This document shows positions 1-10,000 of a stretch of 37,228 nt of DNA, piece by piece. Every line of letters begins with the position of its first letter. Positions within the stretch are counted from its first letter, which is position 1. The DNA comes from Armatimonadota bacterium (GTDB lineage Bacteria; Cloacimonadota; Cloacimonadia; Cloacimonadales; TCS61). The stretch is from NCBI GenBank assembly GCA_013203665.1, contig JABMPU010000132.1, positions 1 through 37,228 on the forward strand, written 5' to 3'. The notes under the pieces are model-generated. The model searched no databases. It saw only the letters and a program-made list of their open reading frames with translations, and had not been told where the DNA came from. The translations under genes and the position numbers were made by a program.

Positions 1-198
1 AAATTTCAGAAACCATTAAAATGGTTGAAATTTGCATATATGGGTTTGATTATTCCCACAACTGACCCAGAGAAATATCCTTCGGATTTCACGGGTTAAA
101 AAGTTGTGGGTTAATTCAATATTTAGTATATCATTAATCCACAGTTTTAACTGTGGGATGAAATAAAACCAAACTCGCACAGAACCACTTTAGTGGTT
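1..198. repeat. Cluster of four palindromes
   Basis: Four hairpin-forming sequences follow one another before the first gene. They are 1-33 (AAATTTCA paired with TGAAATTT, with ACCAT/ATGGT inside), 55-110 (CCCACAACT paired with AGTTGTGGG), 138-158 (TCCACAGTT paired with AACTGTGGGA) and 183-198 (AACCACT/AGTGGTT). The density of perfect stems and the absence of a coding frame suggest REP/BIME-type dispersed repeats or the edge of a small transposon lying to the left. None has a T-run that would make it a clear terminator. Confidence 0.7.
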
Positions 199-250
199 TA
201 ATATGAATTATGCAGAAATCTTAAAAAAAATAATTGGAAAGGAGGTTTCC

Positions 251-823
251 ATGAATAAATCGAATCTGGTCGTACTCGGGTTTTTGAACAGAAAACCAAT
301 GTATGGTTATGAAATTATCCAGTTTGCAAAAATGAAAGGACTCGATGTGTGGGCTGGAATTAAAATGCCTTCTATATATAAAGCATTGCAGCGATTGGAA
401 ACAAAAAAATGTATTTCCGGCAAGAAGGTCGTAGAAGGGAATAATCCACCACGTAAGGTATTCACAATAACAAAAACAGGAATTCAACATTTTCGAGAAA
501 TATTAAAATATTTTCTTGCATCAAAAAGTGAACTTAATGTCGATTTCTGGATGGCTATTTCTTTTATGGGAAATGGGATAACTAAAAAACTATTTCTTCA
601 GCTTTTAGACGAACGAATAGATAAAATATCAATTCACATAAAACATCACAAGGAAGAGTGTAATTTTCCTGAAAAAGAAAAGAAGAAAATTCCTTTTTAT
701 ATTCAAATATTAATGGAAATGGGTGAAGAAATGCATAAAGCAGAGAAGCGAAATCTGATAAAACTGAGAAATGCAATCCTCAAACCTGAGAATGAATATG
801 TGTTCCTGGATAGTGTCTCATAA
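251..823 (+). CDS. PadR-family transcriptional regulator
   Basis: The product has 190 residues. An upstream in-frame ATG exists at 203, but the ATG at 251 follows GGAAAGGAGG and begins directly at the PadR fold (M-N-K-S-N-L-V-V-L-G-F-L), so it is preferred. The N-terminal ~90 residues form a winged helix with the usual G-Y-E-I and S-I-Y-K-A-L-Q-R-L-E segments; the rest is helical and charged, as in the dimerising C-terminus of the family. PadR proteins are commonly local repressors that respond to small hydrophobic compounds. The three genes that follow on the same strand encode a drug-type efflux system, so control of that system is a reasonable inference. No operator was recognised. Confidence 0.88.
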   Translation: MNKSNLVVLGFLNRKPMYGYEIIQFAKMKGLDVWAGIKMPSIYKALQRLETKKCISGKKVVEGNNPPRKVFTITKTGIQHFREILKYFLASKSELNVDFWMAISFMGNGITKKLFLQLLDERIDKISIHIKHHKEECNFPEKEKKKIPFYIQILMEMGEEMHKAEKRNLIKLRNAILKPENEYVFLDSVS

Positions 824-851
824 TTTATGAAAGAATATGAAAAAGATAATT

Positions 852-920
852 AGCCGCGAAGTTCACAAAGAAGCACGAAGAAAAAAACTTAGTGTAATTT
901 CGTGTTCTTAGTGGCAAAGA
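852..920. repeat. Dispersed intergenic repeat with inverted arms
   Basis: AT-rich intergenic sequence with CACGAA (874-879) facing TTCGTG (899-904). It resembles the end of the larger repeat block before the RND pump gene (3635-3670), where TTCGTG arms and an AGTGTTAAT-like segment recur. It separates the regulator gene from the efflux genes and has no coding potential. It belongs to the short CACGAA-type repeats scattered between genes in many environmental genomes. Confidence 0.5.
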
Positions 921-929
921 GGAGGAACT

Positions 930-2252
930 TTGAGAAGGTTAATTTTAATTACGATCCTTATTGCGTCTTGTATTATTTTAAAAGCAGAAATCCTGACTTT
1001 GAATGAAGCAAAAGAAATAGCACTCAAGAACAATCCAGAACTTCTGGCAGAAGAACACGCAAAAAAATCTGCGAAGTATGATTTCTGGAAATCTACTCTA
1101 AGTTTGTTTCCATCTGTAAATTTGGATGGAGCCTATACAGAGTATAAACCTGAATTAGGAATGGGAAGCGGTCTCGCAGCAGATGAATCACGTTCATATG
1201 GATACACGATCTCGCAGCCTATTTTCAACGGTGGAAAGATATGGCTTGGTTCTCGCATTCAGAATGATGCTGCAAAAATAGCTGATGCAACTTACATTAA
1301 TAAAAGGCTGGAAACTATAGCAAAAGTAGAATCCAAATATTTTTCTGTTCTGGAAAACCAGGATTTGCTGGAAACCGCTCAAAAAGATTTACAATCATCG
1401 GAATTACAACTGGAGATCGCAAGAGTGAGATATGAAACCGGAACACTTTCCAAAGCAGATTATCTCCAATTGCAATCCCAGAAAGCATCCAAAGAAGTCA
1501 GTCTGATCCAGATAGAAAATCTTTATTCAATAAGCAAGCTGGCTCTGGCAAATTTCCTGCAGATCTCTTCTGATTATACATTGGAAAAAATTTCTTTAGA
1601 CCTGTATGAAAACTATCTTAATAATTTCCAGTCTTTAAATCCTGAGCAGATAGATGAATTAATATCGGAAGTAATCGAAATCAGTAAAGAGAAAAATCCA
1701 TCCTTGAAAATGGCAGAGCTTTCAAAAACAATAAATAAAAAATCTCTGCTAATGGCAGGCGGGAACTTTCTTCCTTCAATGAATCTTTCCTATTCTAAAA
1801 CCTGGAGTAAATACGACTATCAGGATGACTACGAAGATTCGGAAAGATTAATGCTCATTGCATCTTTACCGATTTTTCCCATAGCAGATAATGTCGCAGG
1901 ATTCGTTAAAGCAAAACATGATTACAGAAATTCATATTATAATTATAGATCAGCAGAAGATGGGATCGAGCTTGGTTTGAAAAGTTCTGTGTTCAATCTG
2001 GTTGCTTCTGCAAGATCTGTTTATGCAACCAAAAAAGCCCTGGAATTTGCAGAGGAAACATATCTTCAGATGGAAGAAAGATTCAGGAACAACATCATTA
2101 CAACCAGCAACCTTCTGGATGCTGAAGTTATGTTAACTTCTTCCAGGAATCAATACACAAAGAGCATCTATTATTTCCTGAGGGCAAGATCATCACTCCT
2201 GCAATTGATGGGTGTGGAAGATGAACAAATATTAATGCAATATTTAAAATAA
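930..2252 (+). CDS. TolC-family outer-membrane efflux channel
   Basis: The product has 440 residues and starts at a TTG codon, five bases after GGAGGA; no ATG lies nearby in frame. An N-terminal hydrophobic segment ending near K-A-E-I is a likely Sec signal peptide. The remainder shows the duplicated outer-membrane efflux protein pattern: long amphipathic helices such as L-T-L-N-E-A-K-E-I-A-L-K-N-N-P-E-L, and G-T-L-S-K-A-D-Y-L-Q-L-Q-S-Q in the first half, with a matching N-I-I-T-T-S-N-L-L-D-A-E segment in the second. Such proteins form trimeric channels across the outer membrane and periplasm. The adaptor gene begins 14 bp downstream, so the two are almost certainly cotranscribed and work with the RND pump encoded further on. 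Confidence 0.9.
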   Translation: MRRLILITILIASCIILKAEILTLNEAKEIALKNNPELLAEEHAKKSAKYDFWKSTLSLFPSVNLDGAYTEYKPELGMGSGLAADESRSYGYTISQPIFNGGKIWLGSRIQNDAAKIADATYINKRLETIAKVESKYFSVLENQDLLETAQKDLQSSELQLEIARVRYETGTLSKADYLQLQSQKASKEVSLIQIENLYSISKLALANFLQISSDYTLEKISLDLYENYLNNFQSLNPEQIDELISEVIEISKEKNPSLKMAELSKTINKKSLLMAGGNFLPSMNLSYSKTWSKYDYQDDYEDSERLMLIASLPIFPIADNVAGFVKAKHDYRNSYYNYRSAEDGIELGLKSSVFNLVASARSVYATKKALEFAEETYLQMEERFRNNIITTSNLLDAEVMLTSSRNQYTKSIYYFLRARSSLLQLMGVEDEQILMQYLK

Positions 2253-2266
2253 AGGTGGAGAAAAAA

Positions 2267-3361
2267 ATGAAAAAATTAATACTAAGTTTAATAGCCATTA
2301 TGTTGATCCTTTCGGCTTGTAGCAAAAGCGAACCTGCTGAAGAAAAATCTACTAATAAATCGAAGCAGCAGCAAGATAAAGCAATTTCTGTGATGGTAGA
2401 AAAAGTAGCACCCCAAAACCTGGAAGAATATATCAATTTTACCGGGAAACTGGAGGGAATAACAGATATCACACTTTCCAGCCAGACTCATGGTGAAGTG
2501 AAGGAAATTTACAAAAAGTTGGGAGACTGGGTTAAAAAAGGTGAGTCGATCGGTCGCATAGATAATGCCGGTCACCAGAACCAGCTTGATCAGGCAAAGG
2601 CTTTTTTACTTGCTGCAGAAGCAACTTATGAAGTTGCAGAAATGCAAATGCAGGCTTCTGAAAAATTGCATAAAGAGCAAAATATCTCTGAAGCCGAATA
2701 TGTGCAGTCAACCAGTTCCTTCAAATCTGCCAAAGCAGGTTGGGATGGTGCAAAGGCAAACCTGGAAAACGCACAGCAAAATCTGGATAACTCTCAATTC
2801 ACAGCTCCGGTTTCGGGTTACATTGCCGACATGAATCTTGAAATTGGTCAAACGATCTCCACAGGTATGCAGGTTTGCACAATTGTAGATTCCCGCAAGC
2901 TGGTTATCAAAACCGGGATCGGTGAAAGCGGCATTAAATACGTTAAGAAGGGACAACAAGTGGAAATATATCACGATTCCCATCCTGAAACCTTTAAAGG
3001 AATAATTACAGGAGTAGGCATTAAACCGGTTAATGGAGCAACTAATTATCCGGTGGAGATCATTATGGATAATCCAGAAGGCAAACTTTTTGCAGGTATG
3101 GTTATAGAAGGTCGCATCCGGAGCAATATTAATGAGAATGTCATTTTTACTTCATTGAACAATATAGTTCAGGAATACGATCAGAAATTTGTATTCATAA
3201 TCGAAGACAACATGGCAAGGCAACGTAAGGTTACTATTGGAAAAAAAGTAGGTGAGAACATAATAATTACAGATGGAATAGAAAAGGGTGAATTACTTGT
3301 AATTGAAGGTATGGAAAACCTGGAAGATGGTTCTTCTGTAGAAATAAGGAAAGGACTTTAA
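2267..3361 (+). CDS. RND efflux periplasmic adaptor lipoprotein
   Basis: The product has 364 residues. A GTG at 2255 is in frame, but the ATG at 2267 has AAAGGTGG at proper spacing and begins a lipoprotein signal (M-K-K-L-I-L-S-L, lipobox L-S-A-C with the lipidated Cys at residue 18). The body follows the HlyD/AcrA pattern: a beta-barrel entry, a lipoyl half (G-E-V-K-E-I-Y-K-K-L-G-D-W-V-K-K-G), a helical hairpin rich in Q, A and E, the second lipoyl half (A-P-V-S-G-Y-I-A) and the barrel and membrane-proximal domains. It would bridge the inner-membrane pump and the TolC-like channel. It lies between the channel gene (14 bp upstream) and the pump gene, from which it is separated by a repeat block. 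Confidence 0.9.
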   Translation: MKKLILSLIAIMLILSACSKSEPAEEKSTNKSKQQQDKAISVMVEKVAPQNLEEYINFTGKLEGITDITLSSQTHGEVKEIYKKLGDWVKKGESIGRIDNAGHQNQLDQAKAFLLAAEATYEVAEMQMQASEKLHKEQNISEAEYVQSTSSFKSAKAGWDGAKANLENAQQNLDNSQFTAPVSGYIADMNLEIGQTISTGMQVCTIVDSRKLVIKTGIGESGIKYVKKGQQVEIYHDSHPETFKGIITGVGIKPVNGATNYPVEIIMDNPEGKLFAGMVIEGRIRSNINENVIFTSLNNIVQEYDQKFVFIIEDNMARQRKVTIGKKVGENIIITDGIEKGELLVIEGMENLEDGSSVEIRKGL

Positions 3362-3686
3362 GCCACAAAAATGCACAAAAAAATTAAACACCGAAAACAC
3401 CGAAATACACCAAATGGACTTGACTCGCAGCAAAGCGTGAGTCGAGAACAACCTATCAGCAATCGGTCGCAATTCTTAACTCACATTCCTTTCAGTCATT
3501 GCAAGTCAAGTCTTGCTCCGTGCTCTCCGCCTGCCAAGCCGAAGCATTGCGAAGGCTGGTGTTCTCTGTGGTTAGTATTGTTAGTTTTGCCTGCCACGAC
3601 GAAATGTAATGAAGGCGGATTCGTTGCTAAAATATAAAATTCGTGATAATTAGTGTTAATTCGTGGTTTCAAAAAAAGGAGTAATA
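3362..3686. repeat. Repeat-filled gap inside the efflux operon
   Basis: This 325-bp stretch holds several dispersed repeats and no believable gene. At 3390-3411 lies a 9-bp-periodic repeat of ACCGAAAAC type. At 3421-3441 GACTCGC faces GCGTGAGTC as a hairpin. Around 3535-3560 and 3585-3625 are GC-richer blocks (GAAGCATTGCGAAGGC; CCACGACGAAATGTAATGAAGGCGG). The end, 3635-3670, has TTCGTG-type arms like those at 852-920. The last bases carry the AAAGGAG ribosome site of the pump gene. An open frame through 3371-3637 is composed entirely of these repeats. Confidence 0.65.
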
Positions 3687-6600
3687 ATGTCCATAGCGAA
3701 ATTTTCAGTTAATAATTCTGTTTTGATAAATATGTTGATGATCGTCGTCTTCATCGTGGGAATTTATACTATGATCGAAATCCCAAAAGAAGAAATGCCG
3801 GCTGTAGATTTTGGTTCTTTCATTATAATAGTTATGTATCCGGGAGTATCATCGGCGGAAATGGAACAGTTGGTTATTCAGAAAATCGAAGAAGAAATAG
3901 CGGATATAGATAACATCGATTATATCGAATCCACTGCCACAGAGGGAAGGGCAACAGTTTATGTTGTATTTGAACCTGATGCAGACATCGATAAGGCAGA
4001 AAACGATCTTAGGTCTGAATTGGATAAGGTAAGAGATCTGCCCGGGGATGCGGAAGACCCACTGATGATCCGTTTGAATATGCGTGAAGTGAATGAAATG
4101 TGTGCAGTTGTTATTGGAGGAGATTTTTCAGGGAATGCCATCAGAGAAATTTCGGAAGATTTGAGAGATGGTTTTCTCGATATTGAGTATGTTTCCAAAG
4201 TGAGTATTCACGGCACCCGCGAACGAGAAATATGGATAGAAGGTGATGCTAATAAACTGGATGAATACGGACTGTCTCTAAACGATCTGCAAAATGTTGT
4301 CAATATGCGAAATATGAATGTTCCGGGAGGAACTGTAAAATTTGGCAGAGTAGAATTCATTGTTCGAACAGTAGGTGAATTTGAAGATACACAGGAGATC
4401 AATGATCTGGTTATCAGGATGGATGCGAACGGACGTGCCATAAGAATTCAAGATGTGGCTACGGTAAAAGATACCCTGGAAGAACGCGCCATTATTTCCA
4501 AATTGGATGGAAATCCGAGTGTCACATTATTCGTTTATAAAAAAGCTGATGGCAACATCATTAAAGTAATGAAAGATATTAGCAAATATGTAGAGAATTT
4601 CAAAAAAGATGTCCCCGGATTGGAAGCTACCATTAGGAATGATGGTTCCATTGATGTGAAAAACAGCGTTAATACTCTCGGAACTAGTGCCTTTTTCGGA
4701 GTTATCCTGGTCTTCATTTCCCTGTTTGTATTTTTGGGATGGAGAAATGCTCTATTCGCCGCTTTTGGAATCCCATTCAGTTTCCTGCTTACTTTTATCC
4801 TGATGCAGTATTTTGATGTAACAATGAACACTCTCACATTATTTGGACTGGTTCTGGTTCTGGGAATGATAGTTGATGATGCTATCATTGTGCTGGAAAA
4901 TGTACACCGATATGTGGAGCAGGGGATGTCAACTAAAGAAGCAGCTATCAAGGGAACACAGGAAATAATGTGGCCTGTTATTGCAGCGGTCAGCACCACA
5001 GCAGCAGCATTTGTTCCCATGTTAATGATGCAGGGTATGATGGGAAAATTCATGCGGGTATTCCCGATAGTTGTTTCATTAGCTTTATTAGCTTCATTGT
5101 TTGAAAGTCTGGTCATTCTGCCGTCTCATATCGCAGATTTTTCTAAACCTGTTACTCCGGAAAATAAGAAACCGCACAAAATTCATGATGCTCTTGTAAA
5201 AAAATACAAGCGTGCCATCAAATTTGTGCTTCGTCATCGTTTTCTTTTTGTTCTCACTGTAATTACAGCTTTAATCCTTTCTATAATGACTATAGTGTTC
5301 AGGCTTGTTCCCTTTGAATTTTTCCCCGCACAAACTCCCAAAACCATAATACTCCGTTTACAAACACCCATAGGAACCAACCTGGATGTAACAAATGGAG
5401 TGGTTTCCAATATCGAAGAATATATCAGCACTATGAAAGAAAGAGAGGATATTGAAGCAGTTGTAACCACTGTGGGCATGATGGCCAGAAATCATCGCTG
5501 GGATACTAAGACAAATAATGCTCAGTTAAGAATAGATTTGATTGATGATTTAACGTTCTCGCACGATCAGATAAAAAATTCTATCCGCTCTTTTCTGAAG
5601 GGACTTCCCGGATTGTATACATATCAGTTTGCAAAACCAAACCAGGGACCTCCCACAGGTAATGATGTTGAGATCAGAGTAAAAGGAGATAACCTGGAGC
5701 GATTGGAATATATTGGGAATATCATTAAAGATGAACTGGCAAATATTCCGGGTGTAGCGGATATCGAAGATAGTTTTATTCCCGGAAAGAAAGAAGTGCA
5801 GATCGTCCCAAAACACGAAAAACTTGCCGTTTACGGTCTCACGGTATCGCAGATCGCCGGTTTAGTGCGTACTGCTTCGTATGGTTCCACTATTTCCCAG
5901 TATAGAGGAAAAGGAACAGATGAATATGATATCGTACTTCGTTTGCAGGAAGATCAGATCGATGATCTGAATAACTTGGAAAATTTGAAGATACGCACTA
6001 TAAAGGGTGACCTTATAGCACTGAAAGATCTGGCAGAATTTGAGATCATATCAGGATTGTCTCAGATAAACCATCGTAATAAAAAGCGGATAATAACTGT
6101 TACGGGAAACAATTCATTTTATCAGGCAGATAATAAAACGAAAAAGAGAACCACAGATGAAGTAGTGCAGATCCTTATGGGAAGCAAAATTACAGGAGAA
6201 CAAGGAACTCTTTCCAATTTCCAGCAGCGTTTTCCCGGATATCAACTTGAATTTGGCGGTGTTGCAGAGGAACAGAGGAAATCTTATAACTCGCTCTTCC
6301 TGGCTTTTGGAGTTGCACTTCTATTGATATTCACCATCCTGGCTGCTCAGTTCAAATCTTATGTTCAGCCCTTTATAGTGATGATGACTATTCCCTTCTC
6401 TTTAATCGGTGTAATTGTGGGACTGTTGGTTACCGGTTTGCCGGCTTCTCTCAATTCCCTGGTGGCTGTTGTGGCACTTGCCGGGGTGGTTGTGAACGAT
6501 TCACTGGTTCTGGTGGATTTTGTTAACAGAGAACGTGAACGGGGGGTCGACCGCTGGAATTCTCTTATCAATGCCGGAGCACTTCGCCTGAGACCTATCA

Positions 6601-6842
6601 TCCTCACATCGGTTACTACTATTTTCGGACTGATGCCGATGATGCTTTCCACTGCGGAAGCTGTTGCAGATTGGAAACCAATGGCGGTGAGTATAGCCTT
6701 CGGACTGGCTTTTGCTACTATTTTGACCCTGTTTCTGATACCGGTTATCTATTCTTTGATCGATTCCTTCTTTGGTAAGATCGGAATTACACGTTTTAAA
6801 ACTCACATGAGTTATAAAGAATGTGTAGATTGTGATGAATAA
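3687..6842 (+). CDS. RND-family efflux pump, HAE1-like permease
   Basis: The product has 1051 residues, the normal size for the family. The ATG at 3687 after AAAGGAG is chosen over a GTG at 3663. The architecture is standard: an N-terminal membrane helix (V-L-I-N-M-L-M-I-V-V-F), a large periplasmic domain, a helix bundle, a second periplasmic domain and a second bundle. The proton-relay aspartates of helix 4 are visible as G-M-I-V-D-D (residues 397 and 398). Helix 10 carries V-V-N-D where AcrB has a lysine, a variation seen in other HAE-type pumps. The protein would export amphipathic compounds by proton antiport with the adaptor and channel encoded just upstream. The substrate cannot be inferred. 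Confidence 0.92.
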   Translation: MSIAKFSVNNSVLINMLMIVVFIVGIYTMIEIPKEEMPAVDFGSFIIIVMYPGVSSAEMEQLVIQKIEEEIADIDNIDYIESTATEGRATVYVVFEPDADIDKAENDLRSELDKVRDLPGDAEDPLMIRLNMREVNEMCAVVIGGDFSGNAIREISEDLRDGFLDIEYVSKVSIHGTREREIWIEGDANKLDEYGLSLNDLQNVVNMRNMNVPGGTVKFGRVEFIVRTVGEFEDTQEINDLVIRMDANGRAIRIQDVATVKDTLEERAIISKLDGNPSVTLFVYKKADGNIIKVMKDISKYVENFKKDVPGLEATIRNDGSIDVKNSVNTLGTSAFFGVILVFISLFVFLGWRNALFAAFGIPFSFLLTFILMQYFDVTMNTLTLFGLVLVLGMIVDDAIIVLENVHRYVEQGMSTKEAAIKGTQEIMWPVIAAVSTTAAAFVPMLMMQGMMGKFMRVFPIVVSLALLASLFESLVILPSHIADFSKPVTPENKKPHKIHDALVKKYKRAIKFVLRHRFLFVLTVITALILSIMTIVFRLVPFEFFPAQTPKTIILRLQTPIGTNLDVTNGVVSNIEEYISTMKEREDIEAVVTTVGMMARNHRWDTKTNNAQLRIDLIDDLTFSHDQIKNSIRSFLKGLPGLYTYQFAKPNQGPPTGNDVEIRVKGDNLERLEYIGNIIKDELANIPGVADIEDSFIPGKKEVQIVPKHEKLAVYGLTVSQIAGLVRTASYGSTISQYRGKGTDEYDIVLRLQEDQIDDLNNLENLKIRTIKGDLIALKDLAEFEIISGLSQINHRNKKRIITVTGNNSFYQADNKTKKRTTDEVVQILMGSKITGEQGTLSNFQQRFPGYQLEFGGVAEEQRKSYNSLFLAFGVALLLIFTILAAQFKSYVQPFIVMMTIPFSLIGVIVGLLVTGLPASLNSLVAVVALAGVVVNDSLVLVDFVNRERERGVDRWNSLINAGALRLRPIILTSVTTIFGLMPMMLSTAEAVADWKPMAVSIAFGLAFATILTLFLIPVIYSLIDSFFGKIGITRFKTHMSYKECVDCDE

Positions 6843-7075
6843 AAAACCTTTCGAATGGTTTCTGCCAGAGATATTCTTCTTGCTCGACCTTCAGTCTTCG
6901 CTGAAGCTACGCCCGACAAGTCGGAATGGTTGAATTAGTTGAACTGGTTGAACTGGTTGAATCAGGAACAAAACCCTTACTTATTTTCATAAAAATAAAA
7001 AATAATTCATAATTATTCTGGAATATTTATTGCATAATTTATTAAACAAAAATATATTATAATCGGAGGTTTTCC
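6843..7075. repeat. Intergenic repeats with a 9-bp tandem array
   Basis: Positions 6893-6923 (CTTCGCTGAAGCTACG, then GACAAGTCGG) match a copy at about 19005-19034 with roughly 80% identity, so this is a dispersed repeat. Directly after it, 6925-6960 is four head-to-tail 9-bp units of the form A-N-T-G/A-GTTGA (AATGGTTGA, ATTAGTTGA, then ACTGGTTGA twice). The remainder is AT-rich. The ribosome site CGGAGGT at 7064-7070 serves the downstream peptidase gene. No promoter or terminator is convincing. Confidence 0.6.
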
Positions 7076-10000
7076 ATGAGAAAATTTGTTTTATTATTTA
7101 TATTATCAATTTTAGTTTTTGCTTTGAATGCTGAAGGTTGGCGTTTAAACGAAATGGAAGTGAGAGTTTTTTATAACAATCAATCGGAACTCGCAAAATT
7201 AGCTGAACTTCGTTTGAATGGAGATATCTATCCCAATGGTGAAGCTTTATTATTTGTTATTCCATCCGAACTTGAAATGATCAAATCTACAGGACTTCGA
7301 TACAAAATAGAACGAGAAGATCTGAATGAATTTTCCAGGAATTTCTGGCAGTCCATGGATCCCACTCGCGTAGCATATCATACTTATGAAGAAATTGTAG
7401 CTTTGGCAGACAGTCTGGCTGCAACCTTTCCCGATATCTGTGAAAAGCATATGTTTGGTACTTCCGTGCAGGGCAGGGAACTGGGTGCTCTCAAGATAAG
7501 TGATAATGTTTCATTGGATGAGAATGAAGCAGAAGTAATGTTCGACGGTGGTATTCATGGTGATGAAGTAGGATGTTCTGAAAATTGCATTCGCTTTGCC
7601 CGTGATCTGTGTCGTGATTATAGTACAGACCCGTATATTGCCGATCTTATAGATAACCGCGAAATATGGATTTATTATAGTGTAAATCCTGATGGTCGTG
7701 TTGCGGATAGCCGTTATAATGCTAATGGTGTGGACCTAAATCGTGATGCAGGCTATATGTGGGATGGCTGGGGAGGTAGCAGCGGAGCCTTTTCTCAGGT
7801 AGAATCAAAAGCACTTCGTGATGCAACTTATGGCAGACAGTTCGTTGTGCATACTACCTATCACAGCGGAACAGAATTTATTTCCTGCCCCTGGAGTTAT
7901 CGTGCCGACCAATGTCCGGATTTTGGTCATATACTTCAGCTTGCAGGCATTTATTCATCTACATCCGGTTATGCAAATATGCAATATGGTCAGGGTTGCA
8001 CGGGAATGTATCCCATTAATGGAAGCACAAAAGATACAAATTATGGTGCTGCCGGTTCGATCAGTTGGTCGATGGAAATTTCTTATGATAAAGATCCACC
8101 TACTAGCCAGATAATGATGTTTTACAACTATAATAAACCTGCAATGCTGGCAATGATAGAATATTCCGGTTACGGTCTGGAAGGAATAGTAACCGATGTA
8201 AATACCGGTGATCCGGTTACAGCAGCAGTTTTTATTAATGATTATTTCCCACTTTATACAGATCCCGCTGTGGGTGACTACCATAAATACGTTTTGCCCG
8301 GAACTTACAATATTACGATCGTGGCAAATGGTTATGAAACTCAGACGATCACAGGCGTAACGGTAACTTCCAATAGTTCCATAACTACTGACTTCCAACT
8401 TACACCACAGGATGGTCAATTTGTTTATCGAATTTGCAGCTCTCATATCCCGGATAATAATACAGCAGATGAAGGCGATACACCCGGAGTTATTGGAGCT
8501 CCTGATAATAGAAATTACTCCATTGGTAAAGATGGCTGGGTTGTTCTTGATATGCAATTCCCCGTTATTGACGGACCGGGGAATGACGTGAAAATTTATG
8601 AAGGTGATACTTCCCCGGAAGGTTATGATTGTTATGCAAGTGAAACTATAGACGGACCCTGGCAATCGCTGGGAGCAGGAAATGGTACGACTGAATTTGA
8701 TCTGGCTATAGGAGGTTTGATAGATGCTCAGTTCATTAAAATAGTTGATGACGGAGATGGTTCTCAAACAGCACCGGATGCTGGATTTGATCTGGATGCA
8801 ATTGAATCTATCAGTGATATTGCCGGTGTTTATATTGCTTTATTAGGATATGAAATAGATGAAATGATCGGTAATAATAATGGCTTTATCGATCCCGGGG
8901 AAACAATTGATATGCTGGTTTCGATTCGCAATAACGGCACTCAACTGGCTGAAGATGTCATAGGACTATTATCTACTACATCTACTTATGTATTCATGAA
9001 TAATGATGATGTTGATTTTGGTGATCTGAATGCAGGGCAAACAGGATTTGGAATTTTCACATTCACTGTAGATACAGTTACTCCCATTGGGGAACTTTTG
9101 GCATTTAACCTGAATATTACAGCAAATGCCGGCACATATAGCACAGACTTCGGAATTACTTGTGTGGTTGGCATTATGATTGAAGATTTTGAAAATAATA
9201 ATTTTCTTAGTTTCGACTGGGAATTTGGAGGTAATGCAGATTGGATTACAACTACCGGAGCTTATGAAGGAATGTATTGTGCGAAATCCGGTTCGATTAG
9301 CCACAATCAATCAACATCACTGACGTTGACTGCTGATGTAGTTGCAGATGGAGAGATCAGTTTTTATCGGAAAGTTTCTTCCGAAGCAAACTATGATTAT
9401 TTAAGATTTTATGTTGATAATACCCAGCTTGGTTCCTGGAGCGGAACAAGTGGTTGGAACCAGGAAACATATCCTGTATCTGCCGGAAACCATACCTTCA
9501 AATGGGAATATACAAAAGATGTATATGTCAGCACAGGAGATGATTGTGGTTGGATAGATTACATTGTCTTCCCTCCGATAAGTACATTTAATATTGGAAC
9601 AGTGGAAGGAACTGTAACAGATATAGACACAGGTTTACCGATCGAAGGAGCAGATATTTCCGGCTTGGCTTTAAGCGGTCCCGATGGAACTTACACTTTT
9701 GATATTGCTCCCGGAACTCACAATTTCACCTGCACTGCTGATGGTTATTATGACCTTACAATTGAAGATGTAGAAGTCATTACCAACCAAGTTGTAATTG
9801 TAGATTTTGAAATGGAACCAGTTGTAATTTTATATCCACCCCAAAACCTAACTGCAACAGTTATCGATTATAATTCTATTATTCGTCTTACTTGGAGTAT
9901 TGAAACTCGAACAAAAACAAAAATCAAAAATCAAAGAGAGCTTATTGGTTTTAATGTTTATTATGACGGTAGTTTGTTGGGATTCACACCAGGTCCGCCA

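Noticed and set aside
203-250. Upstream start for the PadR gene
   Set aside because: The extra 16 residues precede a conserved domain start, and the strong GGAAAGGAGG site serves the ATG at 251.
3371-3637. 88-codon open frame between adaptor and pump genes
   Set aside because: It consists entirely of dispersed repeats and hairpins, has no ribosome site and its composition is unlike the neighbouring proteins.
4535-5116. 193-codon open frame on the minus strand
   Set aside because: Antisense shadow of the RND pump membrane region.
6925-6960. Possible CRISPR-like or variable-number array
   Set aside because: Units are only 9 bp, occur four times without spacers and have no cas genes nearby; it is a short simple tandem repeat.
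7058-7063. Perfect TATAAT before the carboxypeptidase gene
   Set aside because: It ends 12 bp from the start codon, so transcription would begin within the ribosome site, and no -35 lies at proper spacing (TTGCAT is 22 bp away).
7955-8767. 270-codon open frame on the minus strand
   Set aside because: It lies wholly inside the carboxypeptidase gene, whose catalytic motifs are clear on the plus strand. The antisense product is Cys/Ile/Ser-rich with no recognisable domain.
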